Source of the DNA: Aquisphaera insulae
Lineage (GTDB): Bacteria; Planctomycetota; Planctomycetia; Isosphaerales; Isosphaeraceae
Length of the DNA stretch: 64,000 bases
Direction: 5' to 3'
Assembly: GCF_011064615.1 (NCBI RefSeq)
Contig: NZ_JAALJH010000040.1
Location: 1 to 64,000 of the forward strand
Part shown: in pieces, positions 1 to 8,794 of the stretch
How the letters are laid out: each line of letters opens with the position of its first letter
Numbering within the stretch: the stretch's first letter is position 1
Position numbers and translations under genes: made by a program
The notes under the pieces: generated by a model
The model's input: only the letters and a program-made list of their open reading frames with translations
Databases searched by the model: none
What the model was told of the DNA's origin: nothing

Positions 1-423
1 AGGTCTCATGACTCTTTAACCTCCACGAACACGGGTGTGGGAGGGCGGGTCTTCTACATCGGCACTGATGACCACGTGCACTGGGTGCGCAAGGACGGCG
101 TTTGGAAGGACGATGATATCACGGCGTCCGGAGGGGCGGTTCCGCCCGACTCGGGCACAATCACCTGCGTTGACGATGGTGCGCATACCGCCGTCTACTA
201 CATCGACAAGAACTTCCATGTGCGAGAGCTGAGTCTTCAGGGAACCTGGATTGCCAGTGATGTCACATCCATGGCGGCAGGTGTCTCGGTCAAGAAGAAG
301 GACGGCGCTCTGACCTGTTTCTATCAGCCCTCTGCTGGCATTCGCATCTACTTCGTTGGCTCGGACGGACAGGTGCAGGAATTCGCCTGGCAGGGCAGCA
401 GATGGACGGCGACCACACTCTAG
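1..423 (+). CDS. Lectin-like beta-propeller protein, C-terminal fragment
   Basis: The reading frame is open from the first base of the window, so this is the 3' part of a longer gene; a GTG at 37 is the first internal start but is probably not the real one. The visible 140 residues contain about three repeats of the pattern 'hydrophobic-Y/F-I/V-G-x-D-x-x-V/h' followed by a G-x-W-x-x-x-D/T-T blade end. This is the pattern of fungal-type fucose-specific lectin propellers and related sugar-binding propellers. The role, sugar binding at the surface or after secretion, is inferred from the fold only. It ends 80 bases before a PEP-CTERM gene on the same strand. The N-terminus and any signal peptide lie outside the window. 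Confidence 0.65.
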   Translation, partial: RSHDSLTSTNTGVGGRVFYIGTDDHVHWVRKDGVWKDDDITASGGAVPPDSGTITCVDDGAHTAVYYIDKNFHVRELSLQGTWIASDVTSMAAGVSVKKKDGALTCFYQPSAGIRIYFVGSDGQVQEFAWQGSRWTATTL

Positions 424-503
424 AGCGTCAAGAGGAAGCATCATCGGGGACGAGCAGCAACGGGGACGGAGCAACAACGGGGTCGAGCCTACGGAGTGAA
501 TTC

Positions 504-1142
504 ATGACCTATGTGACACGTCTGATCGCCGCATCGACGCTGTTCGCCATCACCTTCGGCGGTTGGGCCCACGCCGGCTATGTCGTGAACATCGTGGAGT
601 CCGGAGGCAACGTCGTGGCCACGGGAAGCGGGACCATCAACACCACGGACCTGTCAATCACAGTCAATGGCGGTAACAGTTGGGATCCCGTAATTGGACC
701 TTCCGAGGGATTTGCACTTCTCGGTGCACCCCGGTCTCGCGGAGACGGTTATGTCGGAGACGGTAATTTCCAGGGAATAGACGGACCGTCGAGCTTCGGC
801 AGCGGGTCCGTTCGAGTCGACGCCGATAGCGGTACCGGCGATGACATCGGCATCGCGGGCGGGCCTTCCCCCTCCCTCTACGTGGCGCTTGATCTGGACT
901 TTGGCTCCGAGTTGCATTCGAGCGCCACCTGGGTCGGCCAAACGTTCGCCAGCCTCGGCCTGACGCCCGGGACCTACACCTGGACCTGGGGCACCGGCGC
1001 CAACGCGGATTTCTTCACGGTCAACATCGGCGCCGCATCGGTCCCCGAGCCGTCGTCGCTCCTGCTGGCCGTCGGCGGCCTGGGGACCGTCGGCCTCGCG
1101 GCTCGGGCCCGCCGCCATGCGACCGTGCCTCGGGCGGGGTAA
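504..1142 (+). CDS. PEP-CTERM sorting-domain protein
   Basis: A 212-residue secreted protein. The ATG at 504 is chosen over the longer open frame because GGAG lies 7 bases upstream and a signal peptide follows at once: basic start, hydrophobic stretch about residues 6-20, and a WAHAG cleavage site. The middle is rich in Gly, Ser and Thr with no recognised enzyme domain. The C-terminus carries the canonical PEP-CTERM signal: VPEPSS, then a hydrophobic helix of about 18 residues, then a basic RARRH tail. In bacteria with exosortase this signal directs proteolytic sorting to the cell surface. No exosortase is in the window. A second PEP-CTERM gene follows at 2815. Confidence 0.8.
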   Translation: MTYVTRLIAASTLFAITFGGWAHAGYVVNIVESGGNVVATGSGTINTTDLSITVNGGNSWDPVIGPSEGFALLGAPRSRGDGYVGDGNFQGIDGPSSFGSGSVRVDADSGTGDDIGIAGGPSPSLYVALDLDFGSELHSSATWVGQTFASLGLTPGTYTWTWGTGANADFFTVNIGAASVPEPSSLLLAVGGLGTVGLAARARRHATVPRAG

Positions 1143-1220
1143 GCAGCCTTGATGACTTCGCCCCTCCCGAGTGTTGTCGTCGTCCCCCCCCTCCGGCCCT
1201 CTGAAGGTAGGGAGCCTTAG

Positions 1221-2822
1221 ATGCGACTTCTCGGCCACGGCTCCGCACGCGGTCCGCACTCCGAGCCACGACGAAATCGTCGCGGTTCACGGTCGCATCT
1301 CCGATCCGCCCCTCGGGTCGAGGATCTCGAATCCCGCTGCTTGATGGCCTACCTTGTCGCCCTCAATACCCAGGTGCTCAGCCCAGGCAATGTGATTTAT
1401 CCCGGCGATGTGACCAATCCGTGGGGGATCGACGTGGGTTCGGGAGAAACCATCTACCCTCGAGACCCGGGCCTTATCACCGACACCGAAGGGACGACCG
1501 GCGGGCCTCTCGAGATGCAAGTTCAACCCGGCCCGGACGATCCTGACTTCGCCCTCTGCAAGGTGACCCTGACGACCCGATTCTCCGCCGATGCCTACGG
1601 CGGGGGCGGGAATACGGACGTATTCATCTCGGCGTCGTACACGCTCGGCGGCACGAACGTACCCATCGTCTCTTACAGCAACAGCGGGAGAGTGTTCCAC
1701 GTCAGCGGGGCCGGCGATCCCATCGTGACGGACCTGTACCTCCCCATGGATTCGACGTTCTCCCTCTCGATCACGGCGTCCTCCTCGTCGATGGTTGACA
1801 CGAGTCGCAAGCCGCTGGAATCGCAAATCGGCGACGCCGGCATCCTCATCGAGTCGGCCGTTCAGGTGATCACGATCGAACCCACGGCGATGTCTTTCAC
1901 CTCGGACGGCGGGGTTGACTACGGGTACGAGATCAACGGCGGGGATCTGCCCCAGGCCACGACCATCGCCCTTTACTGGGCAAGCGGGACGACGCCCGAC
2001 ACCGAGATCGGCGGTCCGATTGCCAGGAAGACCACCGAGACGGCGGCGGGGAGATACCCGCTTCATGCCTTTTCCGATGCGCTGAGCGGTCGTCCGTTGG
2101 ACGCGACGTACCTGCTGACGGTGGTTGATCCGGCGAATAGCCTGCTCCCCGCCGATCCCAGCAAGGTGGAGTCTCTGGCGCTTTACCCGCCGGCGCTCCC
2201 GTCCAGCCTCTCCTCCGTCTCCGGCCGCGGGGCATTCGGCGGCACGGCGACCCTGACCGCGACGCTCAGCTCGGGAGCCTCGCCGCTGAACTCCGAGGAG
2301 GTGTCCTTCGCCCTCGTCATCAACGGGGTCGCGACACCACTCGGCAAGGCGACGACCGATGCTCAGGGAGTTGCGACCCTTCCCGACGTGAGCATCGCCG
2401 GCGCGAGCCTGGGCACCGACGCTGGCGCCATCCAGGCCACGTTCCTGGGCGACGGGACCTTCGCCGGGACGACCGCCAGCGGCACATTGACCGTCGGCCC
2501 CAGAGACGTCTCCCGCCAGGTGAATCTCGCCAGTTCCGGTCTCGTCTACAATCGCGCGACCCACCTCTTCGGCGGGACGATGACGCTCACCAACGCGGGC
2601 ACCACGGCCCTCACGTCCTTGTTCGAGGTCGTGCTGACGGGCCTGCCTGCCGGCGTGACGGTGGCCAATGCGAGCGGCTACACGGCGGATGGCGAACCCT
2701 ATCTTCTCGTCGGCCTTCCCGGCGGCACACTGGCCCCGGGGCAATCCGTCACCTTTGCGGTGCAATTCAGCAACCCGGGCAAGAAGCTCCTCCATTACGG
2801 GGCGACGATCCTCAATGTGTAA
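1221..2822 (+). CDS. Secreted Ig-like protein with planctomycete extracellular N-terminal motif
   Basis: A 533-residue protein. GGAG lies 6 bases before the ATG. Residues about 30-42 read RVEDLESRCLM, which fits the short planctomycete extracellular motif (RxxVExLExRxLL type) placed near the N-terminus of many exported planctomycete proteins in place of a classical signal peptide. The central part has beta-rich Ser/Thr/Gly segments. Residues about 330-425 look like a bacterial Ig-like domain: a T-L-T-A-T-L strand, then G-x-A-T-x-x-G-x-A-T-T-D-A-x-G-V-A and a T-F-x-G-D-G-x-F strand. The last 100 residues resemble a DUF11-like repeat. The role is probably structural or adhesive on the surface. 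The gene overlaps the next one by 8 bases. Confidence 0.7.
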   Translation: MRLLGHGSARGPHSEPRRNRRGSRSHLRSAPRVEDLESRCLMAYLVALNTQVLSPGNVIYPGDVTNPWGIDVGSGETIYPRDPGLITDTEGTTGGPLEMQVQPGPDDPDFALCKVTLTTRFSADAYGGGGNTDVFISASYTLGGTNVPIVSYSNSGRVFHVSGAGDPIVTDLYLPMDSTFSLSITASSSSMVDTSRKPLESQIGDAGILIESAVQVITIEPTAMSFTSDGGVDYGYEINGGDLPQATTIALYWASGTTPDTEIGGPIARKTTETAAGRYPLHAFSDALSGRPLDATYLLTVVDPANSLLPADPSKVESLALYPPALPSSLSSVSGRGAFGGTATLTATLSSGASPLNSEEVSFALVINGVATPLGKATTDAQGVATLPDVSIAGASLGTDAGAIQATFLGDGTFAGTTASGTLTVGPRDVSRQVNLASSGLVYNRATHLFGGTMTLTNAGTTALTSLFEVVLTGLPAGVTVANASGYTADGEPYLLVGLPGGTLAPGQSVTFAVQFSNPGKKLLHYGATILNV

Positions 2823-3540
2823 ACAACCCGCGCGCCGAAACGTGTGCGATCTCGCGGCCGTTCTGCTACTTCTCCTTGGCGCTTGCCATCCCGGGACCGT
2901 CCGCGCGGGATCCATCAGCTACCTCGTCGAGGTCAACACAACGGCCATCACCGGTCAGGACGGCAACCTCGATTTCCAGTTCAATCCTGGAGGCTCGGGC
3001 TCCGGGGCCGCGACCGCGACGGTCACCGACTTCCTGACCGCGGGCGGAGTCGTCGCCCAGCCCCCGACGCGCACGGGGGACGCATCCGGATCGTTGCCCG
3101 GCTCACTCACGCTGAATAACAGCACGGCCTACAACGACGTCTTCCAGGGATTCACCTTTGGGACGGGGTTTTCCTTCACCCTGACCCTGACCGGCCCGGC
3201 CCTGGACAGCCCGGGCGGCTCCGCCGGATCGTCGTTCGCCTTGTCCCTCTACGATGCCTCCGGCGTGACCCCGCTGCTCACGACCGATCCCAATGGGAGC
3301 GTGCTCACCGTGGATCTCGATGCCGAGGGGACAGTCTCGACCCTGACGTTTCCGCAGGCTTCGACCGATCCCACTCCGATCGTCCGCCTCGCCTCCGTCC
3401 CGGAACCAGCAGGCCTGTTACTCCTGGGAACCGGGTTCGTCGCCTTGCTGGCAAGCATCCCGATCAGGGCCGGGCAGGGACATCGACTCATCGACGCTGG
3501 GGATGACGTGTCCGTCCTCGACGACGACGGGGTGGAATGA
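2815..3540 (+). CDS. PEP-CTERM sorting-domain protein with lipobox-like signal
   Basis: A 241-residue protein starting at an ATG inside the last codons of the upstream gene (8-base overlap), which suggests translational coupling. The longer open frame starting at 2668 is rejected because it overlaps the Ig-like gene. The N-terminal hydrophobic stretch (about residues 13-22) ends in LLGAC, which would also pass as a lipobox. The body is Gly/Ser/Thr-rich with beta-strand patterns. Near the C-terminus VPEPAG is followed by a hydrophobic helix, so this is a second PEP-CTERM substrate. Unusually, about 20 mostly acidic residues follow the basic residues after the helix, where most members stop. 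The function beyond surface location is unknown. Confidence 0.7.
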   Translation: MCKQPARRNVCDLAAVLLLLLGACHPGTVRAGSISYLVEVNTTAITGQDGNLDFQFNPGGSGSGAATATVTDFLTAGGVVAQPPTRTGDASGSLPGSLTLNNSTAYNDVFQGFTFGTGFSFTLTLTGPALDSPGGSAGSSFALSLYDASGVTPLLTTDPNGSVLTVDLDAEGTVSTLTFPQASTDPTPIVRLASVPEPAGLLLLGTGFVALLASIPIRAGQGHRLIDAGDDVSVLDDDGVE

Positions 3541-3645
3541 CGCGAAAAGGCTCCGAGACTCACTTGGCCCATCGACCGCCTGGGCATCGGTGAAGCCATT
3601 CCTGGGTCTCGATCAAATGGGCAGGACGAGGAGAGGACGGGGCTC

Positions 3646-4677
3646 ATGTTGCGAAGAACCCGCGGCTTCACGCTGATCGAGCTCCTGGTCGTCATCGCGA
3701 TCATCGCGGTGCTGATCGCCCTGCTGCTGCCGGCCGTCCAGTCGGCGCGAGAGGCGGCCCGGCGGGCCCAGTGCGTCAACAACCTCAAGCAGTTGGGCCT
3801 GGCGATCCACAACTACGAGTCGGCCAACTCCATGCTCCCGCTGGGGCGCGTCTGGGCTCCCTTGCCGGGCATCCCGTTCCCGACCTTCTTCATGGGCGAG
3901 CAGAACACCACCTGGTTCACGCAGATGCTCGGCTTCTTCGACCAGCAGGGGTTGTACAACGCCTACAACTTCGCCACCGGCATCAACGGCCCCCTCGGCT
4001 CCGACGGCATGCCGGTCGGCTTCGCAATCAACTCGACGGTCTACCAGACCAAGCTCTCCGCCTTCCAATGCCCGAGCGACAACGACCGTCCCCTCAACCT
4101 CATCTGGCCGACCAACGGCTACGTGATCCTCGGAAGCCGCGGCAATTACGTGACGAGCTGGGGCAATACCCAGTGGGGCCAGCAGAACTCCGCAGGCGGC
4201 ACGGCGACGCTCAACACGCCGGCGGTCTACATGACTTCGGCCTTCGGGCACTCCCCGGTCCGGCTGGCGTCGGTCGCCGACGGGACGAGCAACACGGTCT
4301 TCACCGCCGAGACGCTCCAGGGCCGGGACAACGACGTGCGGGGGGCGGTCTGGACGCTGGGCGCCGTGTTCATGAGCCGGTTCACGCCCAACAGCTCGAA
4401 GGACTTCTACGGCGTGGCGGACCCGACCGCCGGCGGCGGCGACCGGCTTGGCGCGGGCTTCTGCGTGAACGATCCGGGCGACAAGCTCCCCTGCACGATG
4501 GTCCCGTTCCCGTTCCTCGATTTCTACTCCGGGTCCCGCAGCCGGCACCCGGGGGGCGTCAATGCCGGCTTCGGCGACGGCTCGGTGCGGTTCGTCAAGG
4601 ACTCGATCTCGCCCGTCACCTGGATCGGCCTGAACACCATCCGCGGGGGCGAGGTCCTCTCGGCCGATTCGTACTGA
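3646..4677 (+). CDS. DUF1559 prepilin-like protein
   Basis: A 343-residue type II pseudopilin-like protein of the large planctomycete DUF1559 family. Residues 6-30 form the class III prepilin signal and helix: RGFTLIELLVVIAIIAVLIA, with the peptidase cut expected before Phe and the conserved Glu at +5. The family hallmark SAREAARRAQCVNNLKQLGL follows. The C-terminal signature HPGGVNAGFGDGSVRFVKDS is intact. A GGAGAGG stretch lies upstream of the ATG. These proteins are exported and processed by prepilin peptidase; their exact roles are unknown. It stands alone here, unlike the DUF1559 gene at 59764, which leads an operon. It is 28 bases upstream of the first big kinase. Confidence 0.9.
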   Translation: MLRRTRGFTLIELLVVIAIIAVLIALLLPAVQSAREAARRAQCVNNLKQLGLAIHNYESANSMLPLGRVWAPLPGIPFPTFFMGEQNTTWFTQMLGFFDQQGLYNAYNFATGINGPLGSDGMPVGFAINSTVYQTKLSAFQCPSDNDRPLNLIWPTNGYVILGSRGNYVTSWGNTQWGQQNSAGGTATLNTPAVYMTSAFGHSPVRLASVADGTSNTVFTAETLQGRDNDVRGAVWTLGAVFMSRFTPNSSKDFYGVADPTAGGGDRLGAGFCVNDPGDKLPCTMVPFPFLDFYSGSRSRHPGGVNAGFGDGSVRFVKDSISPVTWIGLNTIRGGEVLSADSY

Positions 4678-4705
4678 CGCCGACGCCTCCACCGGGACCT
4701 CACCG

Positions 4706-7700
4706 ATGCCGACCCTGCGTGCCGACCCGACGACCGATCACGTCACGGACGCGCCGTCCGGCCTCGGCACGAGCGTCTCGGCGGAAGCGCCCGCATCCGC
4801 GACGACCACCGACGCGGAGCACGACCCACGCCCGGCCGACCCGGCCCCCGACCTCCGCCATGAGCGATTCCGAATCAGCGAGAGGCTCGGCGAAGGGGGC
4901 ATGGGCGTCGTCTATCGCGCGCGAGACGGTCGCGATGGTCGAGAGGTCGCGCTCAAGGTCTTGAAGGGCGCCCTGGCCGGCACCGCCCGCCGTCGCTTCG
5001 AGCGCGAGTTCCGGTCGCTCTCGGCGCTGCGGCATCCCCATTGCCTGGGGGTCTACGACTACGGCGAGCTCGCCGGCGGGCCGTTCTTCACCATGGAGCT
5101 CTTCCTGGGCCAGCCGATCACCAGCCTGGCGTCGCGGCCCCTCGTCGAGCGGCTCGAGCCGCTCCTCCAATTGACCCACGCCCTCGACTACATCCACGGA
5201 CACGGCATCGTCCATCGCGACGTCAAGCCCTCCAACATCCTCGTCCGCCCCGCGACTCGCGAGGACGGCTCGCGGGGATTCGAGACCCGCCTGATGGACT
5301 TCGGCCTGGCGAAGTACCACGGCGTCAAGTCCTCGCTCTCCGCCGAGGCCGGCTTCGTCGGCACCGTGGCCTACTGCGCACCGGAGCAGATCAACCTCGA
5401 CGAGCTCGACCATCGTGCCGACCTCTATTGCCTGGGACTGGTGGCCTATGAGCTGCTGGGCGGGCGCTATCCCTTCCCCGAGGCCCGGCTCGCCGGCATG
5501 CGGCCCCTGATCCAGGCGCAGCTCAACGAGAAGCCGAGGCCCCTGACGGAGGTCGAGCCCGATGTCCCCCGGCCGATCGCCGACGCGGTGAGGGCGTATC
5601 TCCGCAAGCAGCCGAGACGCCGGCCCGATTCGGCCGCGTCGCTCCGCGCGGCGATCGCGGGGGTGCTCGGCATCGACGAGCGGGCCTCCGTCTCGGGCCT
5701 CTCGATCCCGTCCCCTCGGCCCGGGCTCTCGGTGACCGGCTTCGTCTGCCGCGCGGATGAGACCGGGGTCCTGGACGAAGTCTTCCGGCGCTGCCTGCGT
5801 CCGGTCCCCTCGGGAGACGACGTCCCCGTCTCGCTGGTCGTCGTCAGCGGCGAGCCGGGGATCGGCAAGAGCAGCGTGGTGCAGGAGGCCCAGCGCATCG
5901 CCCGAAGCCACGGCTGCCAGGTCTACCAGGGACGGTGCTTCGACGGCAACCTCTCGCCCTTCCAGCCCTTCGTGGAGATCCTCCGTCAGCTCATCGCCGA
6001 ACTGAGGCTGCAGGAGCGACGCGGGGCCGCGGCGGCCGCACAGGACCTGACGGGCACGCACGTGGCCGGGCTGCCCGTCGAGTCGCTGGTGCGACTGCTG
6101 AATGTCGTCGACGACTTCCGCGGAGAGCTGCTCCGGATCGCCCCCGAACTTCGGAAGTATCTCCCGGGCGAGGCCTACCGGCAGGTCGACTACGGCCGAG
6201 AAGCCGACTACATCTACCGCGCCCTGGCGGCCTTCTTCCTCGAGATCGCGACGATCCAGCCGGTCTGCCTGAGCTTCGACGACCTGCAATGGGCCGACCG
6301 GAGCTCGCTCGACCTGCTCCGCCACCTCGCGGCCGCGCTGGCCGCCTCTCGCCGCCCCGAGGGTCCCTCGACCGGCACGCCCAGGCTGGTGATCGTCGCC
6401 TCGGCACGGACCGGCCACGCGACCCTCGAGGCGGCGCTCGTTCCGCTCCGCGAGCAGCGGCATCTGCTCGAGCTGCGGCTGCCGCCCCTGACCCAGGGAG
6501 AGACGCGCGAGCTGATCGCGCTCCGCCTGAACGGCCGGCCCGAAGAGCTGGCGGACGACCTGGTCGGACGCGTCCATGCCCTTTGCGGCGGGAATCCCTT
6601 CTTCGTCGCCGAGACGGTTCGCGAATGGTACGAGCGGCAGGCGATCACCCGCGCGGATGGGGGATGGGTGCTGGCGACCGAGGCGGCCGATTCGACGGAC
6701 CTGCCCGAGACGGTGCGCGAGGCGATGCGGCTGCGGCTCCAGGGGCTCCCGGGCAAGGTCCAGGACGTGCTCAACGCCGCCGCCGTGATCGGTGCCGTGG
6801 TGGACATCGACCTGCTCCGCGAGGTCCTCCCCGACCTGACCGAGTCGGACGTTCTGGATGCGATCGACGTCCTGCTGCCCCGCCGGGTCTTCCGCGAGAC
6901 GGAGAATGCCGGCCGCGTCCAGTTCGTGCACGACCTGCTCCGCGAGCTGCCCTACGGCGACCTCTCGGCCACGCGTCGCCGCAGCCTGCACCGCCGCGTC
7001 GGCGAGCGGCTCGCGCTCCGCCGCGAGCGGGGGCAGGCCGTCGCCCCCGCCGTGCTGGCCGACCACTTCAAGAATGCCGACGACCGGCCCAGGGCCTTCG
7101 CCTATGCGATGGAGGCGGCCGAGGCGGCGATCGACGCCTACGCCTTCAATAACGCGATCGGTCACCTGAACGAGGCGCAGCGGGCCTGCCCGGAGGATGC
7201 GGGCGAGGCGACGCGGTATCGCCTCTGGGAGCGGCGGGGCCTCGCCTGCGGCTCCTCGGGCCGGCTCGACGACGCGATCTCGGCCTATGCCGAGGCCCTG
7301 AAGCATGGCGAGCCCGGGATCGCTCACGCGAGGGCGCATTCCGGGATCGCCGAGGCCTACCAGCGCAAGTGCACGGCGGCCGAGGCGACCCGCCACCTCG
7401 ACGAGGCCCTGCGGGAGCTGGGGCATCCGCGACCCGCGAGCGTCCTCGGGCATCTCGCCGAGGCGTGCCGCGCCGCGGTCTACGTCTACCTCGTCCCGGC
7501 CCGGCTCAGCCCCCGCCACGGCCGACCGGACCTGGCGAATGAGCTGGATCTCGCCTGCTCGGTCTACCATCGCCATTGCCAGATCCAGAGCAAGATCGAC
7601 GTCTTCCTTTACACGTTCTGCTCCTACAAGGCCATCTCCCTGGCGAAGGTCCTTGGCTCTCCCGAGCGCCTGTTCGAGGCCCATGCGAAGCAGGGCCTGA

Positions 7701-8659
7701 ACTGCGGCATGTTCTCGCTCGGCTGGGCCGCCATGCACTACCTCCGGGCCGCCCAGAAGGTCGCGGCGACGTGCCGGCAAACCCTCGTCCAGGCGACGGC
7801 CAGGGCCTACCTGGGCTGTGGGCACTACTTCCGCGGCCGGCTCGCCGAGGCCGAGGTCGAACTGCGCGACGCGGTCGGTCCTCTCGACAAGGTGGGGGAT
7901 TGGTTCGGCATGTTCTGCCACCACATCCTGCGGCACATCCATTCGGTCCGCGGCGACTCCCCCAGGGAACTGGCCGAGGCGGAATACGAGATCGCGATCG
8001 GTGAGGACCGCGGAGATCGCGACACCCTCGCGTGGGGATGCTACGGGAAGGCCAATGTCCTGGCCCGGTCCGGCCGAGCCGAGGAGGCCGAGGCCCTCGC
8101 CATCCGCGCGGTCGAGCTGTTGCCCGCGGGGTCGACCAGCCTGGGAATCGCGCTCGGCGTGCTGGGATTCGCCCGCCTCCAGGCTTCCGACTACCCGGGG
8201 GCCCGCGACGCGCTCGAGCGGGCCAGGTCCGCCGCCGTCCGGGCCTTCTGCGTCTTCGAGTTCGTGGGCCCGACCTTCCCGCTCCTGGTCGAGAGCCTGC
8301 TCGGTCCCCGCTGGGCCGAGGCCGAGGCTGGGCCGAGCCCGGCCGCCGCGCGGAAGGCCTGGCGCGAGAGCCGGATCGCCCGGATCGTCGGCTGGCGGTA
8401 TCCGAACTACGGGCCGCACGCCCTCCGTGTCAGCGGGCGGGCCGCGGCCGCCCTCGGCAGGTCGACCGCCGCGGCGCGATACTTCGAGCGGGCGATCGCC
8501 GCGGCCGAGTCCCTGGGGGCTCGCTACGAGCTGGCCCGCTCCTACCTCGACGCCTCCCTCGTCATCTCCGCGAAATCCGACGAGTATCGCCGCCGCGGCG
8601 AGCAGGGCCTCCACGACCTGGGCGCCGTCGTCCCGGAGGCCGAGGGCCGGCCTTCGTAG
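4706..8659 (+). CDS. Ser/Thr protein kinase fused to AAA ATPase and TPR-like region (PknK type)
   Basis: A 1317-residue multidomain signalling protein. The kinase domain spans about residues 55-320: glycine loop GEGGMGVVY at 62-70, Lys84, HRDVKPSN from 170, DFG at 198-200 and APEQ near 225, so it should be active. A STAND-like AAA domain follows, with Walker A GEPGIGKS at 382-389 and Walker B LSFDDLQWAD near 525. The rest is helical and Ala/Glu/Arg-rich, with TPR-like repeats. This layout matches PknK and related ATPase kinases that relay a signal through a nucleotide-dependent switch. No strong ribosome site is seen at the ATG at 4706, so the start is less certain. It is convergent with the next kinase. 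Confidence 0.88.
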   Translation: MPTLRADPTTDHVTDAPSGLGTSVSAEAPASATTTDAEHDPRPADPAPDLRHERFRISERLGEGGMGVVYRARDGRDGREVALKVLKGALAGTARRRFEREFRSLSALRHPHCLGVYDYGELAGGPFFTMELFLGQPITSLASRPLVERLEPLLQLTHALDYIHGHGIVHRDVKPSNILVRPATREDGSRGFETRLMDFGLAKYHGVKSSLSAEAGFVGTVAYCAPEQINLDELDHRADLYCLGLVAYELLGGRYPFPEARLAGMRPLIQAQLNEKPRPLTEVEPDVPRPIADAVRAYLRKQPRRRPDSAASLRAAIAGVLGIDERASVSGLSIPSPRPGLSVTGFVCRADETGVLDEVFRRCLRPVPSGDDVPVSLVVVSGEPGIGKSSVVQEAQRIARSHGCQVYQGRCFDGNLSPFQPFVEILRQLIAELRLQERRGAAAAAQDLTGTHVAGLPVESLVRLLNVVDDFRGELLRIAPELRKYLPGEAYRQVDYGREADYIYRALAAFFLEIATIQPVCLSFDDLQWADRSSLDLLRHLAAALAASRRPEGPSTGTPRLVIVASARTGHATLEAALVPLREQRHLLELRLPPLTQGETRELIALRLNGRPEELADDLVGRVHALCGGNPFFVAETVREWYERQAITRADGGWVLATEAADSTDLPETVREAMRLRLQGLPGKVQDVLNAAAVIGAVVDIDLLREVLPDLTESDVLDAIDVLLPRRVFRETENAGRVQFVHDLLRELPYGDLSATRRRSLHRRVGERLALRRERGQAVAPAVLADHFKNADDRPRAFAYAMEAAEAAIDAYAFNNAIGHLNEAQRACPEDAGEATRYRLWERRGLACGSSGRLDDAISAYAEALKHGEPGIAHARAHSGIAEAYQRKCTAAEATRHLDEALRELGHPRPASVLGHLAEACRAAVYVYLVPARLSPRHGRPDLANELDLACSVYHRHCQIQSKIDVFLYTFCSYKAISLAKVLGSPERLFEAHAKQGLNCGMFSLGWAAMHYLRAAQKVAATCRQTLVQATARAYLGCGHYFRGRLAEAEVELRDAVGPLDKVGDWFGMFCHHILRHIHSVRGDSPRELAEAEYEIAIGEDRGDRDTLAWGCYGKANVLARSGRAEEAEALAIRAVELLPAGSTSLGIALGVLGFARLQASDYPGARDALERARSAAVRAFCVFEFVGPTFPLLVESLLGPRWAEAEAGPSPAAARKAWRESRIARIVGWRYPNYGPHALRVSGRAAAALGRSTAAARYFERAIAAAESLGARYELARSYLDASLVISAKSDEYRRRGEQGLHDLGAVVPEAEGRPS

Positions 8660-8760
8660 GTCGCACCCGACATGATCCCGAGGCCGCGCAGCGGTCGCCG
8701 GCCCGGCACCCCTCACTCGGCGTCGTGCGGCCGTTCACGAGGCGGCTCTGCTGGATGCGC

Positions 8761-8787
8761 GAGCCTCGGTGACGAGGCCCGAGGCTC
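8761..8787. terminator. Hairpin between two convergent kinase genes
   Basis: A perfect 9-bp inverted repeat, GAGCCTCGG with CCGAGGCTC, separated by 9 bases, sits in the 135-bp gap between the convergent genes ending at 8659 and 8795. There is no T-tract on either side, so it would be an intrinsic terminator only in a loose sense. It may simply stabilise the 3' ends. Confidence 0.35.
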
Positions 8788-8794
8788 CGTGACA

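Noticed and set aside
2668..2814. Upstream extension of the second PEP-CTERM gene to 2668.
   Set aside because: It would overlap the Ig-like gene by 155 bases and bury the signal peptide; the ATG at 2815 puts the hydrophobic segment at the N-terminus.
4700..8716. 1338-residue open frame antisense to the PknK-like kinase, and similar giant frames at 12360-14993, 21975-25595 and 58579-62643.
   Set aside because: The translations are dominated by Arg, Gly, Asp and Glu without domains and mirror well-supported genes on the other strand; long antisense frames are expected at this GC content.
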